Shown: positions 1 to 8,915 of the stretch, piece after piece
How positions within the stretch are numbered: position 1 is the stretch's first letter
Layout of the letters: every line of letters starts with the position of its first letter
Assembly: GCF_004570385.1 (NCBI RefSeq)
Contig: NZ_SPQL01000001.1
Location: 124,001-188,000 of the forward strand
Origin: Blastococcus sp. CT_GayMR19
GTDB lineage: Bacteria > Actinomycetota > Actinomycetes > Mycobacteriales > Geodermatophilaceae
Direction of reading: 5' to 3'
Length of the DNA: 64,000 nucleotides
Translations under genes and position numbers: made by a program
Notes under the pieces: model-generated
Seen by the model: the letters and a program-made list of their open reading frames with translations, nothing else
Databases searched by the model: none
What the model was told of the DNA's origin: nothing

Positions 1-126
1 GTCGCTGCACGGGTGGGCGCCGGATCGCGTTCCGTGTCTCCGTGGGAATCACCGTCCGGGTGCACGGCCGCGCGGCGCGTCGGCCCGTGTTCCGCGCACG
101 CGGACGACGATCGACGGCGGGAACGT

Positions 127-1353
127 TCAGCTCGCCAGCTCCTCCAGGGGCGTGTCCGGATCCGCGAGGCGGTCGGGCTCCACCTGCCGCTGCGAGCGGA
201 TCAGTTCCTGGATCGGGTCGGTGACGTCCCAGACGTTGACGTTCATGCCCGCGGTGACCCGGCCGTCCGCCGTCCAGAAGGCGATGAACTCCCCGTCGTC
301 GGGGTTGCCGCGGCAGACCACCGTGTCGCCGCGCCCGCCCAGGCCCGAGTACTCCATGCCGAGGTCGTACTGGTCGGTGAAGAAGTACGGCACCCGCTCG
401 TAGCTCACGTCCTGGCCGAGCATCGACCGTGCCGCGGCCGGCCCCTGGTTCAGGGCGTTGGCCCAGTGCTCGACGCGCACGTGCCGGTCGTAGAGCGGGT
501 GGAACGCCGACGCGATGTCGCCGGCTGCGAACACATCGGCGGCCGACGTCCGGAGTGCCGCGTCGGCGACGACGCCGTTGTCCACGTCCAGCCCGCCCGA
601 GGTGGCGAGGTCGGTGTTCGGGACGGCGCCCACGCCCACGACGACGACGTCCGCGGGCAGCTCCTCGCCACCGTCGGTGACGACGGAGGTCACCGAGTCG
701 GCGCCCCGGAACTCGCGCACCCCGGTACCGGTCCGCACGTCGACACCCTGCCCCCGGTGCAGCCTGGCGAACACCTCCCCCATCTCCGCACCCAGGACGG
801 CGTGCAGCGGGGTGGGCTGCGGCTCGACGATGGTCACCGCGTTCCCGTAGGTACGGGCGGCCGCGGCCACCTCCAGGCCGATCCAGCCACCACCGACGAC
901 GACGACGTTCCGCCCGCCGCCGGAGAGGTCGTCCAGCAGCCGGTCGGAGTCGGCCAGCGTGCGCAGGTAGCGGACGCCGTCCAGCTCGGCGCCCGGGACG
1001 GGCAGCCGCCGCGCCGACGACCCGGTCGCGAGGAGCAGCTTCGCGAACGCGAGCTCCTTCCCCGTGTCGAGCGTGAGGTGGTGCCCGGCGGGATCCAGGC
1101 CGGTCGCCCGGACGCCGGTCCGCAGGTCGACGTCGTTCGCCGCGTACCACCCGGCGTCGTGCACCCGGGCCTTCTCCCGCTCCGCCGTGCCGAGGAGGTA
1201 GCCCTTCGACAGCGGCGGCCGCTCGTAGGGGTTCTCCGGCTCGGCGGCGACGAGGACGAGCGGCCCCTCGTAGCCCTCGCCGCGCAGCGTCTCCGCCGCC
1301 TTCGCGCCGGCCAGTCCGCCGCCGACGATCACGAAGGGCTCTGTGTTCGGCAT
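127..1353 (-). CDS. FAD-dependent NAD(P)H oxidoreductase, ferredoxin/rubredoxin reductase type
   Basis: 408-residue flavoprotein that probably passes electrons from NAD(P)H to a small iron-sulfur protein. Visible are the FAD Rossmann motif GGGLAGAKAAETLR (residues 11-24), the second dinucleotide motif VVVVGGGWIGLEVA (about 150-163), an ATGSS segment and the second FAD contact FAAGDIAS, followed by a C-terminal reductase domain. Length and domain order fit the bacterial ferredoxin-reductase family of oxygenase systems. The ATG at 1353 has GGGAGG nine bases upstream; a TTG at 1362 is an alternative. No oxygenase or ferredoxin gene is adjacent, so the electron acceptor is unknown. Confidence 0.85.
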   Translation of the reverse strand: MPNTEPFVIVGGGLAGAKAAETLRGEGYEGPLVLVAAEPENPYERPPLSKGYLLGTAEREKARVHDAGWYAANDVDLRTGVRATGLDPAGHHLTLDTGKELAFAKLLLATGSSARRLPVPGAELDGVRYLRTLADSDRLLDDLSGGGRNVVVVGGGWIGLEVAAAARTYGNAVTIVEPQPTPLHAVLGAEMGEVFARLHRGQGVDVRTGTGVREFRGADSVTSVVTDGGEELPADVVVVGVGAVPNTDLATSGGLDVDNGVVADAALRTSAADVFAAGDIASAFHPLYDRHVRVEHWANALNQGPAAARSMLGQDVSYERVPYFFTDQYDLGMEYSGLGGRGDTVVCRGNPDDGEFIAFWTADGRVTAGMNVNVWDVTDPIQELIRSQRQVEPDRLADPDTPLEELAS

Positions 1354-1564
1354 CGTGCTCAACCTCCCGCTCGGGTGAGGGCGAGAAACTCCATCCGGGA
1401 GCGAGGATCCTCCCGCAGCAGCCCGTGCAGGGCAGATGTCGTCGTGCGGGGTCCGGCGCCCCGTCTCCGGACTACGATGTGGTCCTCGTCACAGGACGCC
1501 CGGACCCGGGGCGGTTGGCCGTTCCGAGCCGCGCGGCACCGCGGGCGGGGCGCCGGAGGGCGAC

Positions 1565-2419
1565 ATGACCGCCATTCTCGTAGTGCTCGCGATCCTGGTC
1601 CTGGGCCTGCTGGTGCTCCTCGGTGCGAGCGTCCGCGTGGTCACCCAGTTCGAGCGGGGCGTGGTCCTCCGCTTCGGTCGGTTGCGCGGTGACCCGCGGG
1701 GTCCGGGCCTGAACCTGATCAACCCGGTGGCCGATCGGCTGCACAAGGTGAACATGCAGATCGTGACGATGCCGGTGCCCGCGCAGGAGGGCATCACCCG
1801 CGACAACGTCACCGTCAAGGTGGACGCGGTCGTCTACTTCAAGGTCTTCGACCCGGTCCGGGTGGTCGTCGACGTGCAGAACTACCAGGCCGCCATCGCC
1901 CAGGTCGCCCAGGCGTCGCTGCGCTCGATCATCGGCAAGAGCGACCTCGACGACCTGCTGTCCAACCGCGAGCGGCTCAACCAGGGCCTCGAGCTGATGA
2001 TGGACAGCCCGGCGGTGGACTGGGGAATCCACATCGATCGGGTCGACATCAAGGACGTCGCCCTGCCGGAGTCGATGAAGCGCTCGATGTCGCGCCAGGC
2101 CGAAGCCGAGCGCGAACGCCGGTCCCGGGTGATCACCGCCGAGGGCGAGCTGCAGGCGTCGGAAAAGCTGGCCCAGGCCGCCGAGGTGATGACCGCCCAC
2201 CCGGCGGCGCTGCAGCTCCGCCTGCTGCAGACCGTCGTCGAGGTGGCCGCCGAGAAGAACTCGACCCTCGTCCTCCCCTTCCCCGTCGAGCTGCTCCGGT
2301 TCCTGGAGCGGGCCACCCCGGCCGAGCAGGCCCCGTCCGCCGTGGCATCGCCGACCAACGGCGTCCCCGTCCAGCGCTCCACGCCCGCCCCGGCCGCACC
2401 CGCGGTGGGTTCGGGGTGA
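1565..2419 (+). CDS. SPFH-domain membrane protein, slipin/stomatin-like
   Basis: 284 residues: one N-terminal transmembrane segment (about residues 3-25), then a prohibitin/SPFH domain with the typical run VTQFERGVVLRFGR and GLNLINP, and a Glu/Arg-rich helical segment (residues about 180-215). The C-terminus is Pro/Ala-rich and probably disordered. Slipins form oligomeric membrane scaffolds; some are paired with an NfeD protein, which is not present here. The ATG at 1565 is chosen because it starts directly before the membrane segment; a longer reading frame back to 1436 has no such character. It lies between divergent and unrelated genes, so the partner is unknown. Confidence 0.85.
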   Translation: MTAILVVLAILVLGLLVLLGASVRVVTQFERGVVLRFGRLRGDPRGPGLNLINPVADRLHKVNMQIVTMPVPAQEGITRDNVTVKVDAVVYFKVFDPVRVVVDVQNYQAAIAQVAQASLRSIIGKSDLDDLLSNRERLNQGLELMMDSPAVDWGIHIDRVDIKDVALPESMKRSMSRQAEAERERRSRVITAEGELQASEKLAQAAEVMTAHPAALQLRLLQTVVEVAAEKNSTLVLPFPVELLRFLERATPAEQAPSAVASPTNGVPVQRSTPAPAAPAVGSG

Positions 2420-2471
2420 TCGTGTAGACAGCCGTCCCGTCTGGCAGGCCGCACCGGCCAGCGGCGAGACT

Positions 2472-4313
2472 GTGCCCGTGAACGATCAGCAGCGGGTGCA
2501 GCTGCGGGTGGCCCTCGCCCAGGTCGACACCCGGGTGGGCGACCTCTCCGGGAACGTCGAGCTGGTGCACCGGTGGACGGCGCAGGCGGCCGAGGCCGGC
2601 GCACACCTCGTCGTCTTCCCCGAGATGACCCTGACCGGCTACCCGCCCGAGGATCTCGTGCTGCGGGAGTCCTTCGCCCGGGCCAGCGAGCACGCGCTCG
2701 TCGACCTGGCCGCCGCCCTGGCCGACGAGGGGCTCGGGGACGTCGCCGTCGTCGTCGGGTACCTGGCCCACACCGAGGGCAGCGGCCCGGCCCCGGTCGA
2801 CCACCCGCCGGTCGACGACGCCGACCGGCCCGGTGACGCCAACCCCCGCCGCGGCGCCCCGCGCAACGCCGCCGCCCTGCTGCACGGCGGGCGGGTCGTC
2901 GTCCGCTACTACAAGCGGCACCTGCCCAACTACGGCGTCTTCGACGAGGCCCGCTACTTCGTGCCGGGCGCCGAGCTGCCGATCGTCCGGCTGCACGGGG
3001 TCGACGTCGCGCTGACCATCTGCGAGGACCTGTGGGTCGAGGGCGGCCCGTGCGGGGTCGCCGGCCAGGCCGGCGTGGACCTCGTCGTCTCCCCCAACGC
3101 CTCCCCCTACGAGCGGGCCAAGGACGACCTGCGCTTCCCGCTGGTGCGCCGCCGGGCCGCCGAGGCGCACGCGCCGGTCGTCTACTGCAACCAGGTCGGT
3201 GGCCAGGACGAGCTCGTCTTCGACGGCGACTCGCTCGTGGTCTCCGCGGACGGCGAGCTGCTCGCCCGCGCCCCGCAGTTCGTCGAGCACCTGCTGACCG
3301 TGGACCTGTCGCTGGACCGGGGCGCGGTGACCGAGCGGCGCGACGGCCGGATCGGGCCGATGACTGTCACCCGGCACGTGCTGTCGCAAGCGCCGGTGCC
3401 CGGGTTCGAGGCGCGGCCGGGGACGGTCGCCAAGCCGCTCGAGGACTGCGAGGAGGTCTGGCGGGCGCTCGTTCTCGGCCTGCGCGACTTCATCGACAAG
3501 AACGGCATGCCGTCGGTGGTGCTGGGCCTCTCCGGCGGCATCGACTCGGCGGTGGTCGCCACCCTCGCCGTCGACGCGCTGGGCGCGGATCGCGTGCACG
3601 GCGTCGGGCTGCCGTCCAAGTGGTCCAGCGAGCACTCGCTGGCCGACGCCGAGGACCTCGCGAAGCGCACCGGCCTGCACTACGACGTCGTGCCGATCGC
3701 GCCGATGGTCGACGCGTACCACGGGTCGGTCGAGCTCTCCGGCGTCGCGGCGGAGAACCTGCAGGCCCGGGTGCGCGGGACCCTGCTCATGGGGCTGTCC
3801 AACCAGCACGGGCACCTGCTGCTGACGACGGGCAACAAGAGCGAGGTCGCGGTCGGTTACTCGACCCTCTACGGCGACTCCGCCGGCGGGTTCGCGCCGA
3901 TCAAGGACGTGCCCAAGACGCTGGTCTGGGATCTCGCCCGCTGGCGCAACTCCTACGCCCGCGACCGGGGAGAGACCGAGCCCATCCCGCAGAACTCGAT
4001 CGACAAGCCGCCCTCGGCCGAGCTCGCCCCCGGCCAGCAGGACTCGGACTCGCTGCCCTCCTACGAGGAGCTCGACGCGGTGGTGCGCGACTACGTCGAC
4101 CGCGACCTCGGGATGGCCGAGCTGCTGGAGCAGGGCCACGACCCGGAGGTGGTGGCGCGGGTCCTCCGGCTGGTGGACACGGCCGAGTTCAAGCGCCGCC
4201 AGTCGGCGCCCGGTACCAAGATCAGCCTGAAGGCGTTCGGCCGCGACCGGCGCCTGCCGATCACCAACCGCTGGCGGGAGAGCCTCCCCAGCGTCCGCGA
4301 AGGAGCATCGTGA
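2472..4313 (+). CDS. nadE: glutamine-dependent NAD+ synthetase
   Basis: 613 residues. It converts deamido-NAD+ to NAD+ using ATP and ammonia taken from glutamine. The N-terminal half is a nitrilase-fold glutaminase with the Glu-Lys-Cys triad visible as [11 protein letters not shown] (E51), [10 protein letters not shown] (K148) and [11 protein letters not shown] (C184). The C-terminal half is the synthetase with the PP-loop [20 protein letters not shown] near residue 353 and [16 protein letters not shown]. The start is GTG at 2472; a second GTG two codons on would give nearly the same protein. panB follows 34 bases downstream, so the two cofactor genes may be cotranscribed. Confidence 0.95.
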   Translation: MPVNDQQRVQLRVALAQVDTRVGDLSGNVELVHRWTAQAAEAGAHLVVFPEMTLTGYPPEDLVLRESFARASEHALVDLAAALADEGLGDVAVVVGYLAHTEGSGPAPVDHPPVDDADRPGDANPRRGAPRNAAALLHGGRVVVRYYKRHLPNYGVFDEARYFVPGAELPIVRLHGVDVALTICEDLWVEGGPCGVAGQAGVDLVVSPNASPYERAKDDLRFPLVRRRAAEAHAPVVYCNQVGGQDELVFDGDSLVVSADGELLARAPQFVEHLLTVDLSLDRGAVTERRDGRIGPMTVTRHVLSQAPVPGFEARPGTVAKPLEDCEEVWRALVLGLRDFIDKNGMPSVVLGLSGGIDSAVVATLAVDALGADRVHGVGLPSKWSSEHSLADAEDLAKRTGLHYDVVPIAPMVDAYHGSVELSGVAAENLQARVRGTLLMGLSNQHGHLLLTTGNKSEVAVGYSTLYGDSAGGFAPIKDVPKTLVWDLARWRNSYARDRGETEPIPQNSIDKPPSAELAPGQQDSDSLPSYEELDAVVRDYVDRDLGMAELLEQGHDPEVVARVLRLVDTAEFKRRQSAPGTKISLKAFGRDRRLPITNRWRESLPSVREGAS

Positions 4314-4347
4314 ACGAGCTCGCGAGTTCAGCAGAGGACACCACCAC

Positions 4348-5190
4348 ATGACCAACCCCCCGGCCGAGTCGGTCGTCTACGGCGGGCAGTCCTCCGCCCG
4401 CGTGCGCGTCCACCACCTGCAGCAGGCCAAGGAGCGGGGCGAGAAGTGGGCGATGCTCACCGCCTACGACACCTACAGCGCCGCGATCTTCGAGGAGGCC
4501 GGCATCCCGGTGCTGCTGGTCGGCGACTCGTCGGGCAACGTCGTCCTCGGCTACAGCAGCACGGTGCCGGTGACGGTCGAGGACCTCCTGGTGATGACCA
4601 AGGCGGTCACCCGGTCGACCAAGCGGTCGCTGATCGTCGCCGACCTGCCGTTCGGCAGCTACGAGTCGGGCCCCCAGCAGGCGTTCGAGACCGCCGTCCG
4701 GTTCATGAAGGAGGGCGGCGCGCACGCGGTCAAGCTCGAGGGCGGGGTGCGGGTCGCGTCGCAGATCAAGCTCCTGCACGACGCCGGCATCCCGGTGATG
4801 GCGCACGTCGGCTTCACGCCGCAGAGCGAGCACGCCCTCGGCGGCTACCGCGTGCAGGGCCGCGGCGCGGGCGCCGAGCAGCTGCTCGCCGACGCGCACG
4901 CCGTGCAGGACGCCGGCGCGTTCGCCGTCGTCCTGGAGATGGTACCGGCCGAGATCGCCGGGCAGGTGACCAAGGAGCTGACCATCCCGACGATCGGCAT
5001 CGGCGCCGGCGCCGACTGCGACGCCCAGGTGCTGGTCTGGCCGGACATGGCCGGGCTCAACGGAGGGCGCGTGCCGAAGTTCGTGAAGAAGTACGCCGAC
5101 CTGCGGTCGGAGCTGTTGCGGGCCGCCCGCGAGTACGCCGACGACGTCCGTGGCGGCACCTTCCCGGGCCCGGAGCATTCGTTCGAGTAG
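4348..5190 (+). CDS. panB: 3-methyl-2-oxobutanoate hydroxymethyltransferase (ketopantoate synthesis)
   Basis: 280 residues. It adds a hydroxymethyl group from 5,10-methylene-THF to alpha-ketoisovalerate, the first committed step to pantothenate and coenzyme A. The TIM-barrel family signatures are present: [32 protein letters not shown] (metal-binding Asp), [27 protein letters not shown] and [20 protein letters not shown]. Length is normal for the family. The gene follows nadE by 34 bases on the same strand. A 17-bp perfect inverted repeat begins 11 bases after its stop codon and may end its transcript. panC and panD are not in the window. Confidence 0.95.
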   Translation: MTNPPAESVVYGGQSSARVRVHHLQQAKERGEKWAMLTAYDTYSAAIFEEAGIPVLLVGDSSGNVVLGYSSTVPVTVEDLLVMTKAVTRSTKRSLIVADLPFGSYESGPQQAFETAVRFMKEGGAHAVKLEGGVRVASQIKLLHDAGIPVMAHVGFTPQSEHALGGYRVQGRGAGAEQLLADAHAVQDAGAFAVVLEMVPAEIAGQVTKELTIPTIGIGAGADCDAQVLVWPDMAGLNGGRVPKFVKKYADLRSELLRAAREYADDVRGGTFPGPEHSFE

Positions 5191-5200
5191 CGGTTCTCCG

Positions 5201-5254
5201 CGGCATTGCGGGTGTTGTGCCGACAGTGCCGGTGCTGCAACACCCGCAATGCCG
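5201..5254. repeat. 17-bp perfect inverted repeat after panB
   Basis: The arm CGGCATTGCGGGTGTTG at 5201-5217 is exactly complemented by 5238-5254 with a 20-base spacer. It starts 11 bases after the panB stop codon and 87 bases before the next start, both genes being on the plus strand. It could be a rho-independent-like terminator without a U tract, as is common in high-GC actinobacteria, or a dispersed palindromic repeat. Confidence 0.7.
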
Positions 5255-5340
5255 GAGCGACACGCGCAATCCAGGACGCCTTGTTCCCGACCGAGGCCGC
5301 GGGCCCTGCCCTCACCGGTCCGGCGGTGGGACCGTGGCGC

Positions 5341-5817
5341 ATGGGCATCGAGGAGAACAAGGACGTCGTCCGCGGGCTCGTCACGGAGTGCATCAACCCG
5401 TACCGCCCCGACCTCCTGGAGCGCTTCGTCGGGGACGACGTCCGTGCCCATCCCGGCACACCGGGCACGGCCCCGGACACCGACGGGATCGGTCAGCTCC
5501 AGGACGCGGTGCACCGGATCCGCGGCACGTTCCCGGATCTGCACATCGAGTTCGAGCAGGTGATCGGCGAGGGTGATCTCGTCGCCGCCCGCTGGACGGC
5601 GACGGGCACCCACTCCGGCCCCCTGGCGGGCGTGCCGGCGACGGGCAGGGCCGTGCGGTGGAGCGGCACCGACGTGTACCGCCTCGTCGAGGGCCGGATC
5701 GTCGAGTGGTGGCGCAACGACGACGCCGTCTGGCTGCTCCACCAGGTCGGTCGCGACCTCGCAGACGACGCGACCGGCGCGCGGCGCCGGACCCTGGCAG
5801 GCGAACCTCGTCCCTAG
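5341..5817 (+). CDS. SnoaL-like ester cyclase-family protein
   Basis: 158 residues with the alpha+beta cone fold pattern of the SnoaL/NTF2-like family: ENKDVVRGLVTECINP at the N-terminus, an internal FPDLHIEFEQVIGEGDLVAARWTATGTH segment and a C-terminal GRIVEWWRNDD segment. Bacterial members of this group are of mostly unknown activity; some cyclise polyketide esters or isomerise steroids. The ATG at 5341 begins exactly at the conserved N-terminal helix. An upstream TTG-led extension would run through the inverted repeat and is not credible. Substrate cannot be told from the context. Confidence 0.75.
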   Translation: MGIEENKDVVRGLVTECINPYRPDLLERFVGDDVRAHPGTPGTAPDTDGIGQLQDAVHRIRGTFPDLHIEFEQVIGEGDLVAARWTATGTHSGPLAGVPATGRAVRWSGTDVYRLVEGRIVEWWRNDDAVWLLHQVGRDLADDATGARRRTLAGEPRP

Positions 5818-5827
5818 GTCCCGGACC

Positions 5828-6091
5828 GTGCGGTTCCGACCGGCATCCGGAAGGCCGGACGGCGAGCCGGTGGCGGCTCCCCTTGCGGGTGACCGGACCG
5901 AGCATGCCCGGCTGATCGCCGCGCGGGGTGCGGGCCTGGCCGTGCCGCTCCGCGAGATGACCGCGGCGTCGCTGGAGCGACTGGTCGGCGACGCGGCTCC
6001 GGCGTCGGCCGCACGCGAGGTCGCCGCCGAGATCGCCGCCATGCCCGACCCGGCGGAACTCGTCGAGCCGCTCGTCGCGCTGACCCGCTGA
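5828..6091 (+). pseudogene. C-terminal remnant of an MGT-type glycosyltransferase
   Basis: An 87-codon open frame whose translation matches only the end of macrolide/UDP-glucosyltransferase family proteins: VAAPLAGDRTEHARLIAARG followed by GLAVPL and a closing helical stretch AAREVAAEIAAMPDPAELVE. In intact members this segment is the nucleotide-sugar site and last helix of a protein of about 390-420 residues. About 300 residues upstream are missing, since the SnoaL-like gene ends at 5817. No start codon context stands out. I read it as the relic of a deleted glycosyltransferase, though expression of a short protein cannot be excluded. Confidence 0.6.
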
Positions 6092-6101
6092 GCCGCAGGA
6101 C

Positions 6102-6512
6102 CTAGATCGCGACTGCCGGCCGGGCGCGGCGCCGCCGGGCCCGAACGGCGAGGACTGCGAAGGCGACCACGTTCGGCACGAGCGCCACCGTGTAGATGCC
6201 CGCCTGGACCGACGGCCCGGCCACGTCGAGGCCGATCGGCGCGAACACGTAGTGCCCGAGGTAGCCCCCGTCGTAGACCACGCCGCCGGCCTCCGAGCGC
6301 AGCCACAGCTCCAGCTCCGTCAACGGGCACGGCTCCCCCGCCCGGTTGACGGCCAGGATCGCGAGGCTGACCGGCAGGTGCACCCAGAGCACCCGCGGCC
6401 GCCACAGCGCGATCACCGCGCCGGTCAGCATCAGGACGACGGCGGCCCCGTGCACGACCGCCACCGTGTCGGCGAGCAGCACAGGAGAAGTCTGGCACCA
6501 CGGACGGCGCAT
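6102..6512 (-). CDS. DUF2784 family small membrane protein
   Basis: 136 residues with about three to four hydrophobic segments (LLADTVAVVHGAAVVLMLTG, VLWVHLPVSLAILAVNRA, and two near the C-terminus) and the family motif EPCPLTELELWLR, followed by YDGGYLGHYVFAPIG. DUF2784 proteins are widespread bacterial inner-membrane proteins of unknown function. The ATG at 6512 starts eleven bases after the stop of the F420 enzyme gene, so both are likely on one transcript. The basic C-terminus (RARRRRARPAVAI) would face the cytoplasm by the positive-inside rule. Confidence 0.75.
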   Translation of the reverse strand: MRRPWCQTSPVLLADTVAVVHGAAVVLMLTGAVIALWRPRVLWVHLPVSLAILAVNRAGEPCPLTELELWLRSEAGGVVYDGGYLGHYVFAPIGLDVAGPSVQAGIYTVALVPNVVAFAVLAVRARRRRARPAVAI

Positions 6513-6523
6513 CGGCCGCCGGA

Positions 6524-6925
6524 TCACGCGCCGGAGATGTGCAGGGCCAGCCGCGCGGTCCGGGGCCGGCCGCGCAGCCGCTCGACGAGGCGCTCCATGC
6601 CGAGCACCACCCGCGACTCGACGGGATACGCGCGCCGGATGGTCGCCCGGGCACGCACCACGTCGGCGGGCGCCTCCCGCACCTCGGCCGTCCCCGGTAG
6701 GGGCTCGACGCCGTCCTCGACCGCGCCGAACCGGCCGCACGGCCGGAGCTCGACCCGCGGGTCGGAGCGCAGCCGCTTGACCTTGCCGCTGCCGACCGGC
6801 GTGAGGACGACGAGCCCGTCGCCGTGGCGGCCGACCCACACGGGCGTCGAGACCGGAGCCCCGGAGCGGCGGAACGTGGTGAGCGAGACGAAGCGTCGGT
6901 CGGCCAGGGCCAGGAGCGGGGTCAC
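6524..6925 (-). CDS. PPOX-class F420-dependent oxidoreductase
   Basis: 133 residues of the split beta-barrel flavin/deazaflavin family. The N-terminus FVSLTTFRRSGAPVSTPVWV and the central GKVKRLRSDPRVELRPC are typical of the F420-binding branch in actinobacteria. Such enzymes reduce unknown substrates with reduced F420; small members can also bind biliverdin. The start GTG at 6925 is chosen because it precedes the first beta strand. An NADPH:F420 reductase gene lies about 1 kb upstream on the same strand, which fits an F420-using cell. The stop is 11 bases before the DUF2784 start. Confidence 0.8.
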   Translation of the reverse strand: MTPLLALADRRFVSLTTFRRSGAPVSTPVWVGRHGDGLVVLTPVGSGKVKRLRSDPRVELRPCGRFGAVEDGVEPLPGTAEVREAPADVVRARATIRRAYPVESRVVLGMERLVERLRGRPRTARLALHISGA

Positions 6926-6951
6926 TGGCCCACTGTAGGAGCGGCGCCGGA

Positions 6952-7698
6952 TCAGCCGCTGAGCTGCGCGGTCAGCAGGCGGGGCGCCTCGATCAGCGAC
7001 GGGCCGTACCAGGTGAGGTGCCGGCCGCTGACGAACGCCGGGCGGGCCTGGGGCCATGCCTCCGGGCCGTCGTCGGGGGTGAACGCGTAGGGCTCGTCGG
7101 GGAACACCACCAGCTCCGCATCGACCGAGGCCGGATCGTCCTTGGCCAGCTTCGGATAGCGGTCGGGCGAACCGGCGAAGACGTTCTCGACGCCGAGGCG
7201 GGCCAGGACGTCGCCCGCGAAGGTGTCCCGTCCCAGCACCATCCACGGCCGCCGCCAGATCGGGACGACGGCCCGCACTCCGGGCAGCCGCGGCGGATCG
7301 GCCCAGGCCGCGCGGGCCTCCCGGAGCCAGTGCGGTCCCGGACGGCCGAGCACCGCGCAGAGCCGGTCGAGGGAGTCCAGGGCCTGGTCGACCGTCGCCG
7401 GGGCGGTCACCCAGACCGGGATGCCGTCGGCCCGCAGCGCGGCGACGTCCTCGTCCCGGTTCTCCTCGGCGTTGGCGACGACCAGGTCGGGCCGCAGCGC
7501 CCGCACGCGGTCGAGGTCGGGCCACTTGGTGCCCCCGACGCGGGCGACGTCCAGTCCGGCGGGATGGGTGCACCAGTCGGTGGCGCCGATGAGCAGGGCG
7601 GGGTCCGTGGCGGCGATCGCCTCGGTCAACGACGGAACCAGTGAGACGACCCGGCCCGGCGACGGCCCGTCGTAGGGATGGCCGCGGTCGTCACGCAC
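6952..7698 (-). CDS. helical-backbone metal receptor / BtuF-like protein without signal peptide
   Basis: 248 residues from GTG at 7698. The fold signatures of periplasmic-binding proteins for cobalamin, siderophores or heme are clear: GRVVSLVPSLTEAIAATDPA, LLIGATDWCTHP, ALRPDLVVANAEEN and ARLGVENVFAGSPDRYPKL. There is no signal peptide or lipobox, so it may act in the cytoplasm or as a stand-alone sensor; no permease is nearby. The same frame stays open to 7941, but that extension consists only of repeat-encoded ESDQGA and SDDSPGSIAA units and would overlap the upstream gene, so I prefer the start at VRDDRGHP. Confidence 0.75.
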   Translation of the reverse strand: MRDDRGHPYDGPSPGRVVSLVPSLTEAIAATDPALLIGATDWCTHPAGLDVARVGGTKWPDLDRVRALRPDLVVANAEENRDEDVAALRADGIPVWVTAPATVDQALDSLDRLCAVLGRPGPHWLREARAAWADPPRLPGVRAVVPIWRRPWMVLGRDTFAGDVLARLGVENVFAGSPDRYPKLAKDDPASVDAELVVFPDEPYAFTPDDGPEAWPQARPAFVSGRHLTWYGPSLIEAPRLLTAQLSG

Positions 7699-7712
7699 CT
7701 CGGACGGTGCCC

Positions 7713-7928
7713 CCTGGTCCGACTCCGCACCCTGGTCCGACTCCGCACCCTGGTCCGACTCCGCACCCTGGTCCGACTCCGCGCCCCGGTCCGCTCCTGT
7801 CTCGCCGGCGCTCGCTGCGATGCTCCCGGGGCTGTCGTCAGACGTCGCACCCTGGTCCGACTCCGCGCCCCGGTCCGCGCCTCGCTCGTTCCTCGCTGCG
7901 ATGCTCCCGGGGCTGTCGTCAGACGTCG
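7713..7928. repeat. array of 18-bp tandem repeats and a 37-bp direct repeat
   Basis: Four consecutive copies of the 18-mer CCTGGTCCGACTCCGCAC occupy 7713-7784 (the fourth ends GCGC) and a fifth is at 7851-7868. A 37-bp block at 7811-7847 recurs exactly at 7892-7928, giving an 81-bp imperfect tandem duplication. The second block includes the last codons and stop of the F420 reductase gene, so the array seems to have grown from that gene end. All units are multiples of three and keep the frame of the downstream receptor-like gene open. Confidence 0.85.
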
Positions 7929-8614
7929 GTGACGCGGACACCGGCGTGCACCTTGTACCGGCGGTTGACCGACACGAGGTTGATCGTGAGCGCCTCGATC
8001 TGCCGCGCGTTGCGCAGCCGGCCGGCGTAGACGCCGCGCATCCCCGGTAGCCGGCCGGCCAGTGCCTGCACCGCGTCCGTGGCCTCCCGGACGTCGCCGA
8101 CCACCATCACGTCGCCGTCGATGGTGGGGCGCGAGAGGTCCTGGAGCAGCACCGCGGACAGGTGGTGGAACGCGCCGACGACGTGGCTGTCGGGCAGCAG
8201 CGCCGCCGCCTGCTGGGTGACGCTGCCCTCCTCGACGTCCAGGACGTAGGCGCCGAGCTCGTCGAAGCCCATGGGGACGACGCAGTCGACGACGATCTTC
8301 CCGGCCAGCGGGGCGGCCAGCTCGGCCAGCGTGGCGGCGTGCCCGGCGTAGGGGACGGCGACGATCACGAGGTCAGCGGCCCCAGCGACGTCGACGTTCG
8401 ATCCGCCCTGCACCGACACCTCGGCACCGCCGGCAGCCGGGACCGCGAGGGCGGCCACCTCGGCAGCGACCTCGGAGGCGCGGTCGGCGTCGCGGGAGCC
8501 CAGCAGGATGCGCTGCCCGGCTGCGGCCAGCCGTACGGCCAGCCCGCGTCCCTGGGGGCCGGTGCCGCCGAGCACCCCGACGACCAGATCCTCCACCGCG
8601 CGCCCGTCCGTCAT
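7919..8614 (-). CDS. npdG: NADPH-dependent F420 reductase
   Basis: 231 residues. It transfers hydride between NADPH and coenzyme F420, keeping the reduced F420 pool. The N-terminal Rossmann motif VVGVLGGTGPQGRGLAVRLA, the phosphate-binding GSRDADRA and the motif LVIVAVPYAGHA are diagnostic, as is VVDCVVPMGFD and the later VVGAFHHLSA. The ATG at 8614 is preferred over an ATG four codons earlier because family members begin just before the Rossmann strand. The 3' end lies inside the repeat array described at 7713-7928. Confidence 0.9.
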   Translation of the reverse strand: MTDGRAVEDLVVGVLGGTGPQGRGLAVRLAAAGQRILLGSRDADRASEVAAEVAALAVPAAGGAEVSVQGGSNVDVAGAADLVIVAVPYAGHAATLAELAAPLAGKIVVDCVVPMGFDELGAYVLDVEEGSVTQQAAALLPDSHVVGAFHHLSAVLLQDLSRPTIDGDVMVVGDVREATDAVQALAGRLPGMRGVYAGRLRNARQIEALTINLVSVNRRYKVHAGVRVTDV

Positions 8615-8649
8615 GCCCGCGATCATGCCCCGCCCCCGCGTCGGGTCCG

Positions 8650-8832
8650 TCAGTCACCCTCCCAGGCCCGGTCCTCGGCGGTGAGCTTCTGCTCGCGCTC
8701 GGCCACCGAGTCGACGGCGCGCTCGGCCTGCGCACGGGTCTCGTACGGACCGAGCCGGTGGCGCTCCGCGCAGCCGTCCCGGGGTTCGACGGTGTGGTGC
8801 TTGAGACAGAAGAACCACGGTCCCTCGGTCAT
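8650..8832 (-). CDS. small conserved actinobacterial protein
   Basis: 60 residues: MTEGPWFFCLKHHTVEP, DGC, then RLGPYETRAQAERAVDSVAE and an acidic end. The pattern (FCLKHH ... LGPY.T...A..AL) recalls a small SPOR-like protein conserved in actinobacteria; its function is unknown to me. The two Cys/His clusters could bind a metal. A strong ribosome site GAGGAGG precedes the ATG at 8832. It stands alone between npdG and a possible zinc-ribbon ORF. Confidence 0.7.
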   Translation of the reverse strand: MTEGPWFFCLKHHTVEPRDGCAERHRLGPYETRAQAERAVDSVAEREQKLTAEDRAWEGD

Positions 8833-8915
8833 CGACAGCCTCCTCGTTCGGTCAGTGCCCTCCGGATGGTGCGTCAGCATGCACCGTGCCGCCCGGCCGA
8901 ACGGGCCGTGTGAGG

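Noticed and set aside
1-126. Possible end of a gene at the left window edge
   Set aside because: No frame on either strand shows family-like sequence in these 126 bases; too short to judge.
1436-1564. N-terminal extension of the slipin gene
   Set aside because: The added residues are Arg/Pro/Gly-rich with no membrane or signal character, and the ATG at 1565 begins directly at the membrane helix typical of the family.
7713-7868. Possible CRISPR array
   Set aside because: The 18-bp units are adjacent or nearly so, without unique spacers, and no cas gene is present; they are tandem repeats.
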